Part shown: positions 33,571 through 45,839 of the stretch, piece after piece
Numbering within the stretch: the stretch's first letter is position 1
How the letters are laid out: each line of letters begins with the position of its first letter
Assembly (NCBI GenBank): GCA_023231475.1
Contig: JALJEE010003057.1
Span: 1-64,000 of the forward strand
Direction of reading: 5' to 3'
DNA from: Seison nebaliae
Lineage: Eukaryota > Rotifera > Pararotatoria > Seisonacea > Seisonidae
Length of the DNA stretch: 64,000 bases
Notes under the pieces: generated by a model
The model's input: the letters and a program-made list of their open reading frames with translations, nothing else
Databases searched by the model: none
What the model was told of the DNA's origin: nothing
Position numbers and translations under genes: made by a program

Positions 33571-36500
33571 GATTTCGAGCTAACAGTAATCTTCTTTGTT
33601 TTTTGTTATAGTTAAACTTTACAATTTTGTTCAATATTTATTTCAAAATAAAATCAACTTTTTTATAAATTCCACAACAACTTCTCTCTAATTTAATCCG
33701 TCTTATCGACCATAGTATAGAACGGTCGATTAGAGGATTTAAACCTAATTTGAATTCCATTGTAATTGAAATTTAAAATCTCAACATCCAACAAAAATTT
33801 GAATTTGCAGAAGAAGTTGTTTACAAGGAATTACACTTTTCTAGGAATAAAATTGCGGGTTTCAACATTCTAAAATAAATGATCGTCGGTTGAATTATGA
33901 TAGATATAGCCAACATAAAGAAATTTCAATGTCTAAAATTTACTGTTATGCACTATCGTCACAGAAATTATCATTTATTTGCCATCATTCCATTAAATAA
34001 ACTTTCATAGCGAAAATTGTTTATCTTCCATTTTTGTTATTGTTAAACTTTTTTACTTAATATTTATTTAAGAATAAAATCGAACTTCTTCAGCTCTTCA
34101 AGATAATACATTCATTCTGATAAATGTCCTATCATACGTCTTTTTATTCATTTAACTCCATCGCACAGTTAAAGAGAAATCATTTAAAAAATTTATTATG
34201 TCGGCAAATGAGGAGAATACTATGTAAACATATGATTAAGTTTCAATGAAAAATTCAATTTCCATATATCTATTTATATACACAATATCATCTTATGTAA
34301 TTATACACTCTTTGAGACGGAATAATTTAAAATATTTCCCCAATCTAATTTTATTTCATACTTATAAGTTAGAATTAATATATATTAGGATAAAATATAT
34401 TTTATCCAATAATTATAAATAATAATAATTAATCGTCTTTTAATTATTCACTTTGTTTATTAATTTGTTTAGGAAACGTATTATTATGCTTATTCCATTC
34501 AATATTATAATTAAACTAAAACATTAGAAGACTTCAACAATTATTAATCATTCATCAATTATTTTACAATTTGTTAGTCTTCTCGCTTTCTAATTAGTAC
34601 GAATGAAAATTCTTGTTTAACGAATAAAATATTTTCTCAAACGGATTGGGAATTGATGAAAATGGTCGGAAATATTATTGGAAGTAAATAAGGTGGAAGA
34701 GAGCATTGCAAGTTCGTAAGAGCAAATGTAAAGAATGTCATTTAACTTTCTGTATTTAACCTCTTCACCAAGAATTGAATAAAATAATGCAAGTCGATTC
34801 CGAATGCATCCTATTCCCAAAAGAAATAAATATGAAAGAAATGGATCGGATGTCGTATAATAGAACGAATACAATCGTCCTATATTCAATCGATCCATTC
34901 TTTATCATATTTCTTCCATCTATACTATTCTGTTGTTTGGTGCCTTTGGAATGATGCCTAAGACGATTCATTGTCAACACTGCTCCTTCCCATATATTTC
35001 CATGTTAGTTGATAAGTTGAATTCGTCGTAGAATTCAAATAATATTCATCTGGAATTACATCTGTTTGTAACATCTTCCAATAAAACGACTTCTTCTTAT
35101 ACGTAACAAAGAAATCAGTTAATTTCAATGTAATATTTCCTAATTTCATTTCAGGATTCTTCCATTTCTAAATAGCACGCTTTCCTTGACACTTAATCTC
35201 CTCTTAACTCGCCCAATGAACAACTCACAAACAGATCATTTTATTTCGTCAAATTCCGTGAACTGTCTACGAATATATAAATACTGATTACCTGTTACTC
35301 ACCATCATACTTATCAACTTATTAGGTAGAATATGCATAATGTATTTTTTACTATTTTCAAATTATAAAACTTTGTTCAAACGACGAACATATGAACGTT
35401 CCTTTTTCTTTTGTCCATTCGAATTTTATATCAATTATTCATGAATTTATATTGGAAAAAATTTTGAAAAAATAAAATACGATAAAGGTAATCGATATAA
35501 TAGAAAATGAACTAAAATCATTCGAAGCAGTGGACGTTTTAAGAAGTGTCTTAAACAAAAATGTTTTAACGTATCAAGAGTTTTTTAGTTTTTTAAATGT
35601 GTTATTTCGTCAACCTATGCTTTTCACTGTTCTGTATACGATCTTTGTATATTTTCTTAATTCTTTGAACATGAAGTTGAAGTGAAAAAAGTTTGTAAGC
35701 TATCCTACTCGTAACATTGATCAAAATACGTGATAGTTATGGATATAGTAATTTTTATAAGAAAACTATACAAATTTGTGTGATTAAGTTGGAACAAGTT
35801 TAAAGGACCGTTCCACGATTGCATTACGTGTTTGTGATTATTGAATATTCGTGTTACGTATTGAATTACGTACATATTATTTTACTGTGTCAATGTGAAA
35901 GAATGCAGAAGGTTTTCAAAATTTCTCCAGTTGCCCCAAACTAACCCAACAAGTTTATTTATTTCACTTGAACAGTTCGACGGGAGTTCGACGGAGAAAT
36001 TTGCACTTGCTTTAACTTTACTGAACTGTATACGAATAATTAGATAATATTACCAACTTCAAATACTTTTCAAATAATTTCAGTTGCTCTTTTTCCTTTT
36101 TGATGTTGGAATTGACTGAAAATGTTTCACATTCGAACATTCAATCTCGTCTGGAAATGTATCAAACATACACATTTCCTTAACAGTCATTAGGGGGTAA
36201 TTCACTGAATCCAAATGAAATAATCGGAATCGATAACAATTTTATACTGTCGCTCTTAATGGTAATGTTATTTAATGGAAAAGGAAGAATTTCATTTAAT
36301 CGGAATGTATGATATAATAAGCAAAAAGAAGAAAAGGTTTGTCACAATTTCTAATCAGAAACTTTCGTGCTTCTTCCTATTGGAATGAATTCAACATTCC
36401 CCTTTCAGATTTATTCTTTTGACTTTTTACCAAATGAGATATAAAGGAAATTAAGGAATGTACTATTAGGTAATTACATACAAGTTATTGAAATTTATAT

Positions 36501-39093
36501 AATGTCTTAATATATTCGTAGTAGTGGCAGATAAACATATGCATATAAATTAGAATTAATATCTCTAATAGATGTTGACAGTGGAGATGTTGGTAGGTAG
36601 AAAAGAGGAAACATTTCATAAATTTGGTATGTGATGTAGGATTAGGAAGTGGAGAAACACCTTACATTTAAACTAACCTTAGATATCAGACTTTGTCTCA
36701 TAAGAAAAGTTACATTGTTGTTGGAAGAATAACATTAATGAAGTTCTTGGATCTTTAAGAGGAAATAATAGTTGTCAAATGCAAATGCTAATCATTCCTT
36801 ATCTTCCATCTATTCTGCTTAATAACAATGTATCTGTCTTTCTTCCTACATATAATAGTCGTTGAATAGTATTAGGATGGAGAAACAGTTGAAAAATGTA
36901 GGAAATAATGAGAAACTATAAGATTGGCAGAGTGAAGAAGATAGAAGAAAAGAATTATTTATGAAAATTATCAATCGACGTCGTGCACATTCGACTTCTC
37001 ATACAGTATGTAAGTCATTCATATAAAATTCGTTCATATAAGGTTGTCCCGCATCCCACCCCATCACATATAGATCACCAACACTTCTCCTCCTCAATCG
37101 TATAAGAAATTTTATTATTCCAAGATACTGTCGGAGAATATCTGACTCTTTTATTTTCCATTCGTCAATTTCATCAAACATGATAAGGAGATGAAGCGTA
37201 AGACTTCGGTCGCATGTCGAACACATTCATCAGCCAAATAAAATTCATTTACGATCAACTAATTATTTCGATGTGTTTTTCGCAGAGTTTCAAATTGTTT
37301 CGTTCGTCAATCTATTATGTTTCCCACTCCATCCCACCAATTTACTCTGCAGCTATTTCTCATTAATTCCCAATAACTGCAATAGATACATCGGATAGAA
37401 AGGCAATCTATACTAATTTATTCGTCAATTGCTTTTATTCCACTTGACGAGATGAATGATAGCGTTCAACGATTAAAGCGAAAAAAAATTGCTAAATGTT
37501 TATCCAGCTGCTTTCAATGAGTGGATTCTGTAACATTCTTTTTTATCTATTCTTTTTCCAATTCATTTGGATAACAATCATATAGATCATGTCAATCATA
37601 ATAATAATTCACTTTCGAGGAAGAACAATTTATAGATCGATGCTCGAGTTAAATGTCAACGATCGGATTAATTTATTGTTTCTTTTCTCATCCTTATTTA
37701 CTTTCCCAGAAGAAAATTAGCCCCCGTAAATATTGGAAATAAACCGAAACCATTCAGTTCCGCTATTTTACGTACCCTAGAAATGCATCATCATGTAGTA
37801 TAAATGTTTCGATTTGAAACAAAACAGTAAAATGAAAATTTCACAAAAAAAACCATAAAACCATTTCTGTCGTTTTCATATGTCCTCTATATATAACATA
37901 GTTAAATGAAAGTGTTATAAAAATGTTATTTCATCAAGATAATCAGACAAATTACACATAAGATGAGATAATTCAAGCGAATTTTATTAAAAAAAAATTC
38001 TTCAAACGCTCAAGGATAAAAAAGGAAAGATTATATTAAAATTTATTGAATCAATTAGCAATTTAAATATTATCCCGAAAGCTAATTTGAGGATTTTATC
38101 TTTTATTACTTGACACGTTATGTTATGAGAATTTTTTATGTTTTTTTTAAAAGAAAATCACGAAATTTCTATGTACTACACTAATCGTCAGAATAAGGAT
38201 TAGGAGAAAGTGTTATATGAATTATTTCGTTAATATTTATTAATGATGAACAAATAAACCTTTTATGAAATCAGATATAAATTTACGTAATTTCCAAAAT
38301 TTGTTCTTTATTCAAATTTTTTATTGCGAACGAATGATTTAATGGAGGAGGGCGTGCGCTTATTGTGGACTATTTCATCGGATGTATTTAAACGATTATA
38401 TTATTCTTTATCGATTCTTTTCCATAAAACCTTTCAGAAGATGACAAGTTTTAATCGATAGTATTATCATGCTCGATGATGTCAACTATTTTTCTCATGT
38501 GTCAATTTAGACCTTCCTCCTACTTTTAATTAGTGTTCAATATTAGGCAGCACAACAATTATTTTGCTTCTTCTTAAACATAACGCTGCATCGTCAACCA
38601 ATTAATCATTTGTCTCATAACCATCTATGTTTCGTGCGATGTTTCGCTACTAAACGAATAACTTTAACTTTCACTGAATAATTTGTAAGTTTGTGTGAAT
38701 GCGATGAGACATTGGGAATAAAAGAAATTCTTATTGAAGTTGAAAAAGTTCTAAAAAGAGAAGAGAAATTACGATGAGTCTAGATCAAATGTATCTTAAA
38801 GTTAAACATGATAATATATTCGTGCAGACAAATGCACTAATCTTTTATTCTAAATCTTTTCCATATTAAATATTCTTACCCATTTACTGTAGTTCGAATG
38901 CATATCAGATTATTTTTCTGTTTGCAATAAATAATAAAAAATATTTCCGTTTCTTTACTAAAATATTATCCGTCGATCTAATGTGAATGAATTAAAGCAA
39001 CATCAATTTATCACTTAAAGGGGAACTAAAAAATTTTCTTTCTCATTTGGATTTTTTAGATGTGTTTTCATTCAGTTCAATTATTGGTTTAAA
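33571..39093. other. 5.5-kb stretch without a supported gene
   Basis: AT-rich throughout. Short ORFs exist on the minus strand (34617-35149, 36999-37226), but none shows a family motif or clean splice partners. It begins with the E2F 3' untranslated region and contains a second copy of that segment (34031-34088). It could hold regulatory DNA or introns and untranslated exons of the fucosyltransferase gene. Confidence 0.45.
33600..33661 (+). repeat. 3'-UTR segment with poly(A) signal, similar to 34031-34088
   Basis: The stretch reading TTTTGTTATAGTTAAACTTT, then CAATATTTATTT and AATAAAATC, recurs in diverged form at 34031-34088 (TTTTTGTTATTGTTAAACTT ... TAATATTTATTTA ... AATAAAATC). Both carry an AATAAA signal. 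This suggests a local duplication of the gene end. Confidence 0.55.
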
Positions 39094-40374
39094 ATGAAAC
39101 TTATACCAAAATGTTACGTCACCTGGAGGAAACGACGGAAATATTTCCTTTTATCATTCTTTATCGTCAATTGGATGATTGCTGTTTTCATCATATTTTC
39201 TCTTAATAATCGAAATGTTTCATTAGTAGAAAATGGAATAAAACATAAACTATCAACGTACAATATGTCAAATAAAATGATGAAAAAGAATAAATTGGAG
39301 AAAGCAAAAGTTCTCAAAACAGTGATTAATGAATATCGAACTGAAATTTATGAGAATCGACCCATATCCATCACTCCCTGGGAAAAGAAATTTCGGATAA
39401 TTTTGTTCTATTCCCAAATTCAACGTGACTTCGGAACACTATTGGGCAAAGAAGAATTCAAGAGTAAAAAATGTGAAAAATACGATTGTCGAATAACAAA
39501 TAATCATCGTTATTTCAAATCAGCCGACGTCGTCATTTGGCACTCGCCTCATCACATTAATAATTTGCCAACGTTACGATTACCTAATCAACGATGGACA
39601 TATCTTAATATGGAATCGCCATTCTATGAACATGAGGCGCAGGAAATGAACAACGTCTTCAATTGGACAATGACTTATCGTTTCGATTCGGATGTTCTAC
39701 TTGCTTATTTCGGGAAATTGGTGAAAAATTCGAATAGGCAAATGAATTGGTTGTCGAAGACAGATAATGGATTGAATATGGGAAAGAACAAGAAACGATT
39801 ATTGGCTTGGTTCGTCTCACGATGTGACACTCAATCGAAAAGAGAAATTTATATTAAACACCTTCAAAACTATATGGAAGTTGATATTTATGGATATTGT
39901 GGTAATTTTACTTGTTCCAAATCTGATGATTGTATGTCGATGTTGGAAGATAAATATTATTTTTATTTCGCTGGAGAAAATTCATTATGTGTCGATTATA
40001 TCACTGAGAAGTTCTGGAGGACGTTCGCCGCTCGAGTTGTCCCATTAGTTTATGGAGGTGGCAATTATTCAAAATTCGTACCGTCCAACTCATTCGTCAA
40101 TATCGAACATTTTCCAAATCCTAAAGATTTGAGTATTCATTTGAAACGAATATCACAAGACATTCATTTGTATAATCAGTTTTTTGAGTATAAGAAATAT
40201 CTCGATCTCAAACAGATTGTTAGTGGTTCCTCGTTCTGCGATATGTGCGAAATGTTACATTCGGAGAAAGAAATGAAGAAACGACAATATTATCATCGAT
40301 TCGCAGACCAATGGAACCCAAAAGAACAATGTTTCAAACCCGATTTTATCACGTCAAGTTTTCAGTTTAGATGA
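39094..40374 (+). CDS. GT10 alpha-1,3-fucosyltransferase, single exon
   Basis: An intact 426-residue ORF. It has a short basic cytosolic tail, one membrane anchor (about residues 19-36, FLLSFFIVNWMIAVFIIF) and a luminal catalytic region, the normal type II Golgi layout. The donor-binding signature of GT10 is clear: YYFYFAGENSLCVDYITEKF, then RVVPLVYGGGNYSKFVPSNS and FVNIEHFPNPKDLSIHL. It transfers fucose from GDP-fucose in alpha-1,3 linkage to N-acetylglucosamine. Whether it makes core fucose on N-glycans or an antenna structure cannot be decided here. CxxC near the C terminus (CDMCEML) is typical. AATAAA lies at 40600. Confidence 0.88.
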   Translation: MKLIPKCYVTWRKRRKYFLLSFFIVNWMIAVFIIFSLNNRNVSLVENGIKHKLSTYNMSNKMMKKNKLEKAKVLKTVINEYRTEIYENRPISITPWEKKFRIILFYSQIQRDFGTLLGKEEFKSKKCEKYDCRITNNHRYFKSADVVIWHSPHHINNLPTLRLPNQRWTYLNMESPFYEHEAQEMNNVFNWTMTYRFDSDVLLAYFGKLVKNSNRQMNWLSKTDNGLNMGKNKKRLLAWFVSRCDTQSKREIYIKHLQNYMEVDIYGYCGNFTCSKSDDCMSMLEDKYYFYFAGENSLCVDYITEKFWRTFAARVVPLVYGGGNYSKFVPSNSFVNIEHFPNPKDLSIHLKRISQDIHLYNQFFEYKKYLDLKQIVSGSSFCDMCEMLHSEKEMKKRQYYHRFADQWNPKEQCFKPDFITSSFQFR

Positions 40375-43300
40375 TATTCTGTTTAAATTTTTATTCCAAT
40401 TCTAACAAATTCCTAAACTCAAACTACCTAATCATCATATTATATCATGTAAAGTTGTTTATTCCACAATTTAAAGTTTTATTATTTCGTTATACAAAAA
40501 CATTCTTTCTATCGGATGTTTCGGTATTAAAATTTATTTATTATTCTCTTTCGTACCTCTTCTTATTCATCTAATTATTGTTAATTTAATTCCATTTAAA
40601 ATAAAATTTTAACGAAAATTTTTCCAATTTCAAATAAACCATTGTAATTCCATTGGAGAATGATGATAGAAGAAGAAGAAAGGAAAGTCAAAACATTAAA
40701 AGTTTTTTGTCCTCAACCCAAATCAGTTGGGTTAACTGATTTTGTTCAGTAAATAAATCAATTAAAACTGACATCAGTTGCTTTATTGGTAGGAGAAGTT
40801 GAAATGATTGAAAGGAAGTCAAAATTTTACTTCCTCTTCATACAATTCCACAGTTCGGTGCATATTTCATTCCTATGAAATAATCAGCGACAACAGCTAT
40901 CGAATAAATGGAAGAAATAATGAATAATACTTTTCATAGAATATATATAAAAGAAATCGAATAAATATTATTGTCAGTCGTCCTCTCTCCACTTTCTCGC
41001 TCGTCTCATTCTCCTACTGAATTATTGGGAATGTGAATTGTCTCTCGTGTCGTCCCGTACTAGACGACAGTGTCCGTGGTAATATTAATGATGTTACCAC
41101 AACAAATCCTCAAAATCGACTGCGAGACTAGTGAAACTAATCGTTCCTCTTAATCGAATGGGAAGATAAGTAATTGTGAAAGTTAAGCTGATTCCGAATG
41201 AATTAATCTGATTTATTTCTATAAAAATTGAACAACTGTTCATAAAAAAACGACGTAAATTTGCAAGAAATGCGTGCAATTTGTCAAAAAGAAGACAATA
41301 ATAGTTAACGGATTTATTCTCGTCTTCGCTTTCAATTGTCAAAATTAAATCGAATTAAGTACTCAACGACGTTCATTTTCTCGTTGAATTTTTTTGTGAA
41401 TTCTCTAGAGAATGTGAATAATTCCATGTTTGAATTCTTCGATTAATGTACTACTTGATATTTTTTTTGTGGATGAAAAATATTTGTTTTTCCAATACAG
41501 AAATATTTTTGCTTCTGTTGACTAAACATTTGTTTTCATGACGAAACTCCTCATAATAAAAATTTTCCCTAATTTCTTTTGGCCATTGGATAGAAGTGAA
41601 CGGAAATGAAATGGGAACAAGTCCGCTAGCTACTTAACTTTCCACTTTCGCCATTTACCAACGACTCTTCTCCCAACTATTCCTGCTATTTACTTTTTCT
41701 TTTTCAGTTCCTATTTCCGAAACAAAACTAATTCCTCTACTACATTAGGAGGAAAGATAAAATTAATACGTAAAATACGTACGGAACATTTAAATAAAAA
41801 TCAGTTTCGTCTTCTTCTAATGACGATGATGATGATGATGATGATGTGAATGAAATTATTATTGATATAAATATTTGCATGATTCGAGTAAGTTTCGATA
41901 ATAAGTTAATGTTTAGCTGAAACAATAGGAATATTGTGAGAGGACAATAAAGAAAAAGAATGTTGGAAATTGTTGAAGAGACTCTCGTAAGAATGATGTC
42001 ATCATTAATATCGTTTTAATTCGACATAATGACAAAAGATGAATTATCGATGTGTTCGTTCTTATCCCATGTTAACTTGCATCTTATTAGAGTTCATTGT
42101 TTCTCCAATCTCTTCAATGGAGGGGGATGATTGTTATCAATTTTTTATCAATCCAACTGTTTCATCTATTCTTCTCATGAGAATAATTGCATAATTATGA
42201 GATTTGAAGAGGAAAAAGAATAAATTCTTCTTCTTTATTACGAATATGATATTCATAAAACGTTTGTTAAAGAGATTAACATCGGACCTAAATTTTCCTT
42301 CTTTCCTTTGAATTAATGTTTATCTCATATCGATGCTTCGTAGTGATTGATGCGGCGAAATAGTGGCGGAATTTTGTCTCCCCTTTATCATTTTCATAAT
42401 GGAAAGATGATATTTGTCCATATTCGAATTGTTAGTTGGACAATAAAATTCTTCTTCTTCTTCCATCGCCAACCTGAAGAATGGTTTAGAGAGACTTATA
42501 TTTCTTTATTCATTTCACTTCATCCTTCCTCCTTTCTCGCTTCGATTCACAACTTTCCAAACTGGATACATTATGACGAGAAGCCGTCACAAAAGGTGAG
42601 ATGAAGTTATAAGAATTCAGTGGAAATTGTTCGATGGAGATGAACTCTTCTTCTATTTATTGAAAGAATCATCATCATCAGTCTTCATATTTGTATATTC
42701 TAATCAATTCCAACCGAAAAACTCTCAACACGAGTACCTCAACACTCCTCATGTTCTTCTTTCTCTCATTTGACATGTTCCGTAACAAATGAAATATCTA
42801 ATTATCAGAAAGTGTGAAGGAAGATAATGAAAATAATGGTTCTCCTCTTCTCACACATTCCGTTAACTAGTACAATTCACTAACAAATTTCTTTTCATTT
42901 CATCTAATCTCATGAACACCATAATCATTAGGATGAAATATGTTTAACAAAATAATTATTAAATAAAAGAAAATGATTAAGAAATATCTATTTTCTCGAG
43001 AATGTTATTATTATTTTATTATAAACCGTTATCTTTTCCTAAATTTAATTAGAACATATTTTCGGATAATCTTCAATGAAAATTGTTGGTCGATATCTGA
43101 GTTAGTTGAACAAAATGTATCAAAAAAAAGGAGAGTAAATCTGAGATTGATATAATTTTAATTTGGTTAATCCTCTTTTTTATCGACCAATATCCTCGAA
43201 AAGCGACATATCTCAATTGAATAATAATCAATAGAAACAAAGTAGAAATAGAATAAATTTAAAAAAAACATCTCAAAACTCAATTCGTCCAATTCACGTT

Positions 43301-45839
43301 TATCCTTTGTTGAGTAATAATTAGATTGGACAGTGATATTATCGTCGTATGGACTCACGTTATTAACGTATCATATCATGATGTGAGAGAAATGTTTGTT
43401 GGAAAATAAACAGAAATACAATATGATATTAGCCTCTCCGAAAGGTACTAACTAGTGATGGTACGAATATTTATTAATATCTTCCTTACATAACTATAAG
43501 TAAATATGAATCATCTGTTCAAGGTTGTAAGTTATTCGTTCAACTTCAAATGATAATCGTTGACATAATAATTGATTCGTTTAACTTTCTCTAATTTCTT
43601 TTTAGTAATCTCTCATTTATCTCCCTCTCGACGCAAGGTGATGAGAGACCGTGTATTCATTTCACATTTTCCGATTGACAATCCTGAACATCGAAAGTAT
43701 TTTAGTCATTAAATTTCCTATCGTCAGATTGCCAATGATACTTCCCAAATAATACAGATAATAATGATCAAGTGCAATTATTTCTGTAGAACTTTGCTTC
43801 GAAAAGATGAATCGAATTCGTCCACTTAACAAATATTTAATTTGAATTTCTCAGAAATTATTTCTCCATTTTTCGAGTCCATTATTGTGATGTTATTAGT
43901 GAGATTAAGAAGTGTTTGGAACTCGATTGATTTATTGTATAATATTATGCAGGAAAATTTGAATAATTGTTATGCAAGAAATATGTTGTTTGTTTAACAT
44001 CGATTCTCTCACCGTTAATAGTGAAGTGATATTAAATTAAGTATTTCTTGTACATAACTTTTTGTAAGATCGATGTGATGTAATGTTGTGAGATGAATAA
44101 GAAAAGTTTTTAATTTTCTTCCAATTCATCGAATGGAACGATGATGAATGAGAGAATTATTCCAGAATAGAGTTGAAGAACATGGGAGAATAGATTTGAT
44201 AGAAGTCGATATTCTCCCGTAACGATATACTCTTTCCTTTTCTTCAATAAATCGTCGAGAAACTCATGACGACGTATCGATTGGGAAAAGAAGAAGACCA
44301 ATAGGTTCATTCAATCATGAAAGAAACTGAATGAAATAGAAAATAAATATATTAATTTCTTTCGTCGTCTCCGTCTCTCTCTATTTTTTTTTCTGGAGAC
44401 TTGCCCATATTCACTAGATACTAGAAAACCGAAATAAGCTTTTGTATATTTTTCTTCTTCCAATTAAGTTTACAGTTCTACTTTTTCTTCCCATTAACAT
44501 TTCATATATTGTTGGAGAAATCGTGGGAAATGTTGGAGGTGTTAAGACGATTGAAATCTAATAGTCATTTACTCAATTTCTTTTAGGAGAGGACACATCA
44601 TTGTATCAACATTTTGTCACATTTAATGAAATTCTCCGATACTTATCACTCTACATTTTATATATATCAAACAAATGTAGAGTTGTTAGTTCTTTCGAAG
44701 AAAGCAAAAATGACCTTCTCCAATCGATTCAAAATTAGACGCTTTAATCAATCCTCTCATACATTCGTGTTCATATGATAAGCAGGATGAATGGATGGAC
44801 ATTTAGGGTTCTTCCGTCTTCTTTTTATCCATTTGTCACTGAGAAGTTTTCTCAGGCTCTCAGTTTCCTTTCCATGTCACTCTTTGTTCGTTCATCGAAT
44901 GATTAACCTGAAAACTGTTCGTTCCATCCATCACAGTTCCATTAATGAAGAAAATATTAAGTTTTCACAATATTGTCACTAATACATATATTGTTGTGTA
45001 TAACTGGGAAGAGTGGTGAGGGGAAGGAACACACAGTCATTATTTCTTATTATTCATTAAAATTAATTCATTCATTCAATCGTTCGGGTTTGGTTGAATA
45101 AAACGAGACAATGATCACCTCTCCCTCCTCCTCTTCCTCCTAATTATTAGTCTCTTACATAATAATATATATTGAAAACATAAATGTATATTCTCATCAT
45201 GGTCTCAAATGATTGAAAGAATCGAATATATTAGCAATGAATAGAACGACTAAATAGATAATTAAAATGATTTAAAATTTCAATCGACTCCTTAAAAATT
45301 TCCTTCCTTTTAACAATTCTCATCTTATTATACAAAAATGTTAATGCTCCTCCTCTATTCCCATTCGGACTCTAACAACCGTTTAACTTTCAATTTACCG
45401 TTAAAATAATTGAATTATTAAATTCTTCAAATATTTCCTATATCCATCTTATATTGATTTATGATAATTCAATTTCGGGGTATTATCCAATACATATCCG
45501 ATGGATAAGTTTTAGAAAAACATATTTTTTATCTGTATCATAATTAAAAATGAATTTAATTAGAATTATTTCGAAAAAATACTCGACATAGTTACATAAC
45601 TGATTTTATCCACATCGACATGAAATGTTTATAATAACAAAATAATAATATGATGTAACAAATGTTCATCAGTTATCCATTTCAAGGGTAGTTTGATGAT
45701 TTTTCAAAAAATATTTTCAAATTTTTTAATTAGAAAATTTTTTTGAAGTTTCCGATAAAATTACGAAAAATATATTATATTCTCTATATTTCTCTTCTTA
45801 TTTTCCAATAGACGCTTATGATGATATTGTTCTATTAGA
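40375..45839. other. 5.4-kb stretch without a supported gene
   Basis: After the fucosyltransferase 3' end the sequence is AT-rich with CT-rich and GAT-repeat patches (for example 41821-41847). Short ORFs at 41094-41342 and 44110-44310 show no domain. It may hold promoter, 5' untranslated exons and a long first intron of the Rab11-FIP gene, but I see no direct evidence. Confidence 0.45.

Noticed and set aside
34617-35149. Overlapping minus-strand ORFs, one with N-glycosylation-like NSTTNST
   Set aside because: No signal peptide, domain or splice partner fits; could be an exon of an unseen gene but not supported.
36999-37226. 75-codon minus-strand ORF ending in GWDAGQPYMNEF and beyond
   Set aside because: Protein-like in places, but no start context, neighbours or family; left out as an isolated ORF.
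41094-41342. 82-codon minus-strand ORF that could be an exon of a C2-domain protein
   Set aside because: The resemblance to a C2 strand (SLTFTITYLP) is too short and no adjacent exons follow.
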